Origin: Flammeovirgaceae bacterium UBA5867
Lineage (GTDB): Bacteria > Bacteroidota > Bacteroidia > Cytophagales > Cyclobacteriaceae
Reading direction: 5' to 3'
Assembly: GCA_002432545.1 (NCBI GenBank)
Contig: DJFR01000251.1
Coordinates: 30,157 to 37,275, forward strand
DNA length: 7,119 bases
Part shown: positions 7,082 to 7,119 of the stretch, one piece after another
How the letters are laid out: every line of letters starts with the position of its first letter
Position numbering within the stretch: position 1 is the first letter of the stretch
Translations under genes and position numbers: made by a program
Notes under the pieces: model-generated
What the model was told of the DNA's origin: nothing
Database searches by the model: none
What the model saw: the letters and a program-made list of their open reading frames with translations, nothing else

Positions 7082-7119
7082 CGTTGGCCGTTAAGCGTTA
7101 CACGTTACACGTTATCCGT
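7077..7119. repeat. Degenerate heptanucleotide tandem repeat (GTTACAC-like), cut by window end
   Basis: From 7083 the sequence falls into 7-bp units each starting GTT: GTTGGCC (7083), GTTAAGC (7090), GTTACAC (7097), GTTACAC (7104) and GTTATCC (7111), then GT at the edge. A 6-bp unit GTTAGC (7077) precedes them and contains the TAG stop of the last gene. Two units are identical and the others share GTT and a final C. The array probably continues beyond the window, so its length and role cannot be judged. Confidence 0.55.

Noticed and set aside
1..7119. CRISPR array, tRNA/rRNA genes, insertion sequence or riboswitch
   Set aside because: Coding sequence fills nearly the whole window and no gap exceeds 70 bp. 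No spaced direct repeats, transposase, terminal inverted repeats or structured RNA pattern were seen.

Overview
The window is one co-directional (+ strand) heme (hemin) acquisition locus from a member of the Bacteroidota. Three observations support the phylum: a HmuY-family surface lipoprotein whose lipidated Cys is followed by an acidic run (CDDDDEKE), the lack of recognisable Shine-Dalgarno sequences with A/T-rich bases before the starts, and a small C-terminal gene resembling a Bacteroidota-restricted domain of unknown function. A Cytophagales-like environmental organism is plausible, but that is inference only.

Layout: positions 1-813 hold a 5'-truncated hmuT (periplasmic heme-binding protein), 819-1883 hmuU (FecCD-type permease), 1883-2692 hmuV (ATPase), 2737-3813 a HemS/ChuS/PhuS-type cytosolic hemin-handling protein, 3816-5963 a TonB-dependent heme receptor (hmuR-like), 6009-6638 a HmuY-like heme-binding lipoprotein, and 6707-7081 a 124-residue Cys-rich protein of unknown function. 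The last 43 bases carry a degenerate 7-bp tandem repeat that runs off the window. The first five genes are almost gapless (5 bp, 1-bp overlap, 44 bp, 2 bp), and no convincing terminator is visible between any two genes, so the set reads as one operon whose promoter lies upstream of the window.

How the genes work together (established for the families, inferred here): HmuY takes up heme at the cell surface and passes it to the TonB-dependent receptor. HmuT binds heme in the periplasm, HmuUV pumps it across the inner membrane, and the HemS-like protein receives or degrades it in the cytosol. Gene order runs from inside the cell to outside, opposite to the hmuYRSTUV order of Porphyromonas gingivalis. 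The 'HmuS' here is the HemS/ChuS family, not the CobN-like HmuS of P. gingivalis.

The core system is of a known kind. The parts most worth a second look are the unexplained CxCCH protein at the 3' end, the incomplete set of classical heme ligands in HmuY and the receptor, the CxxC tail of HmuV, a helically phased TATAAA triplet before hmuS, and the heptamer repeat at the right edge.
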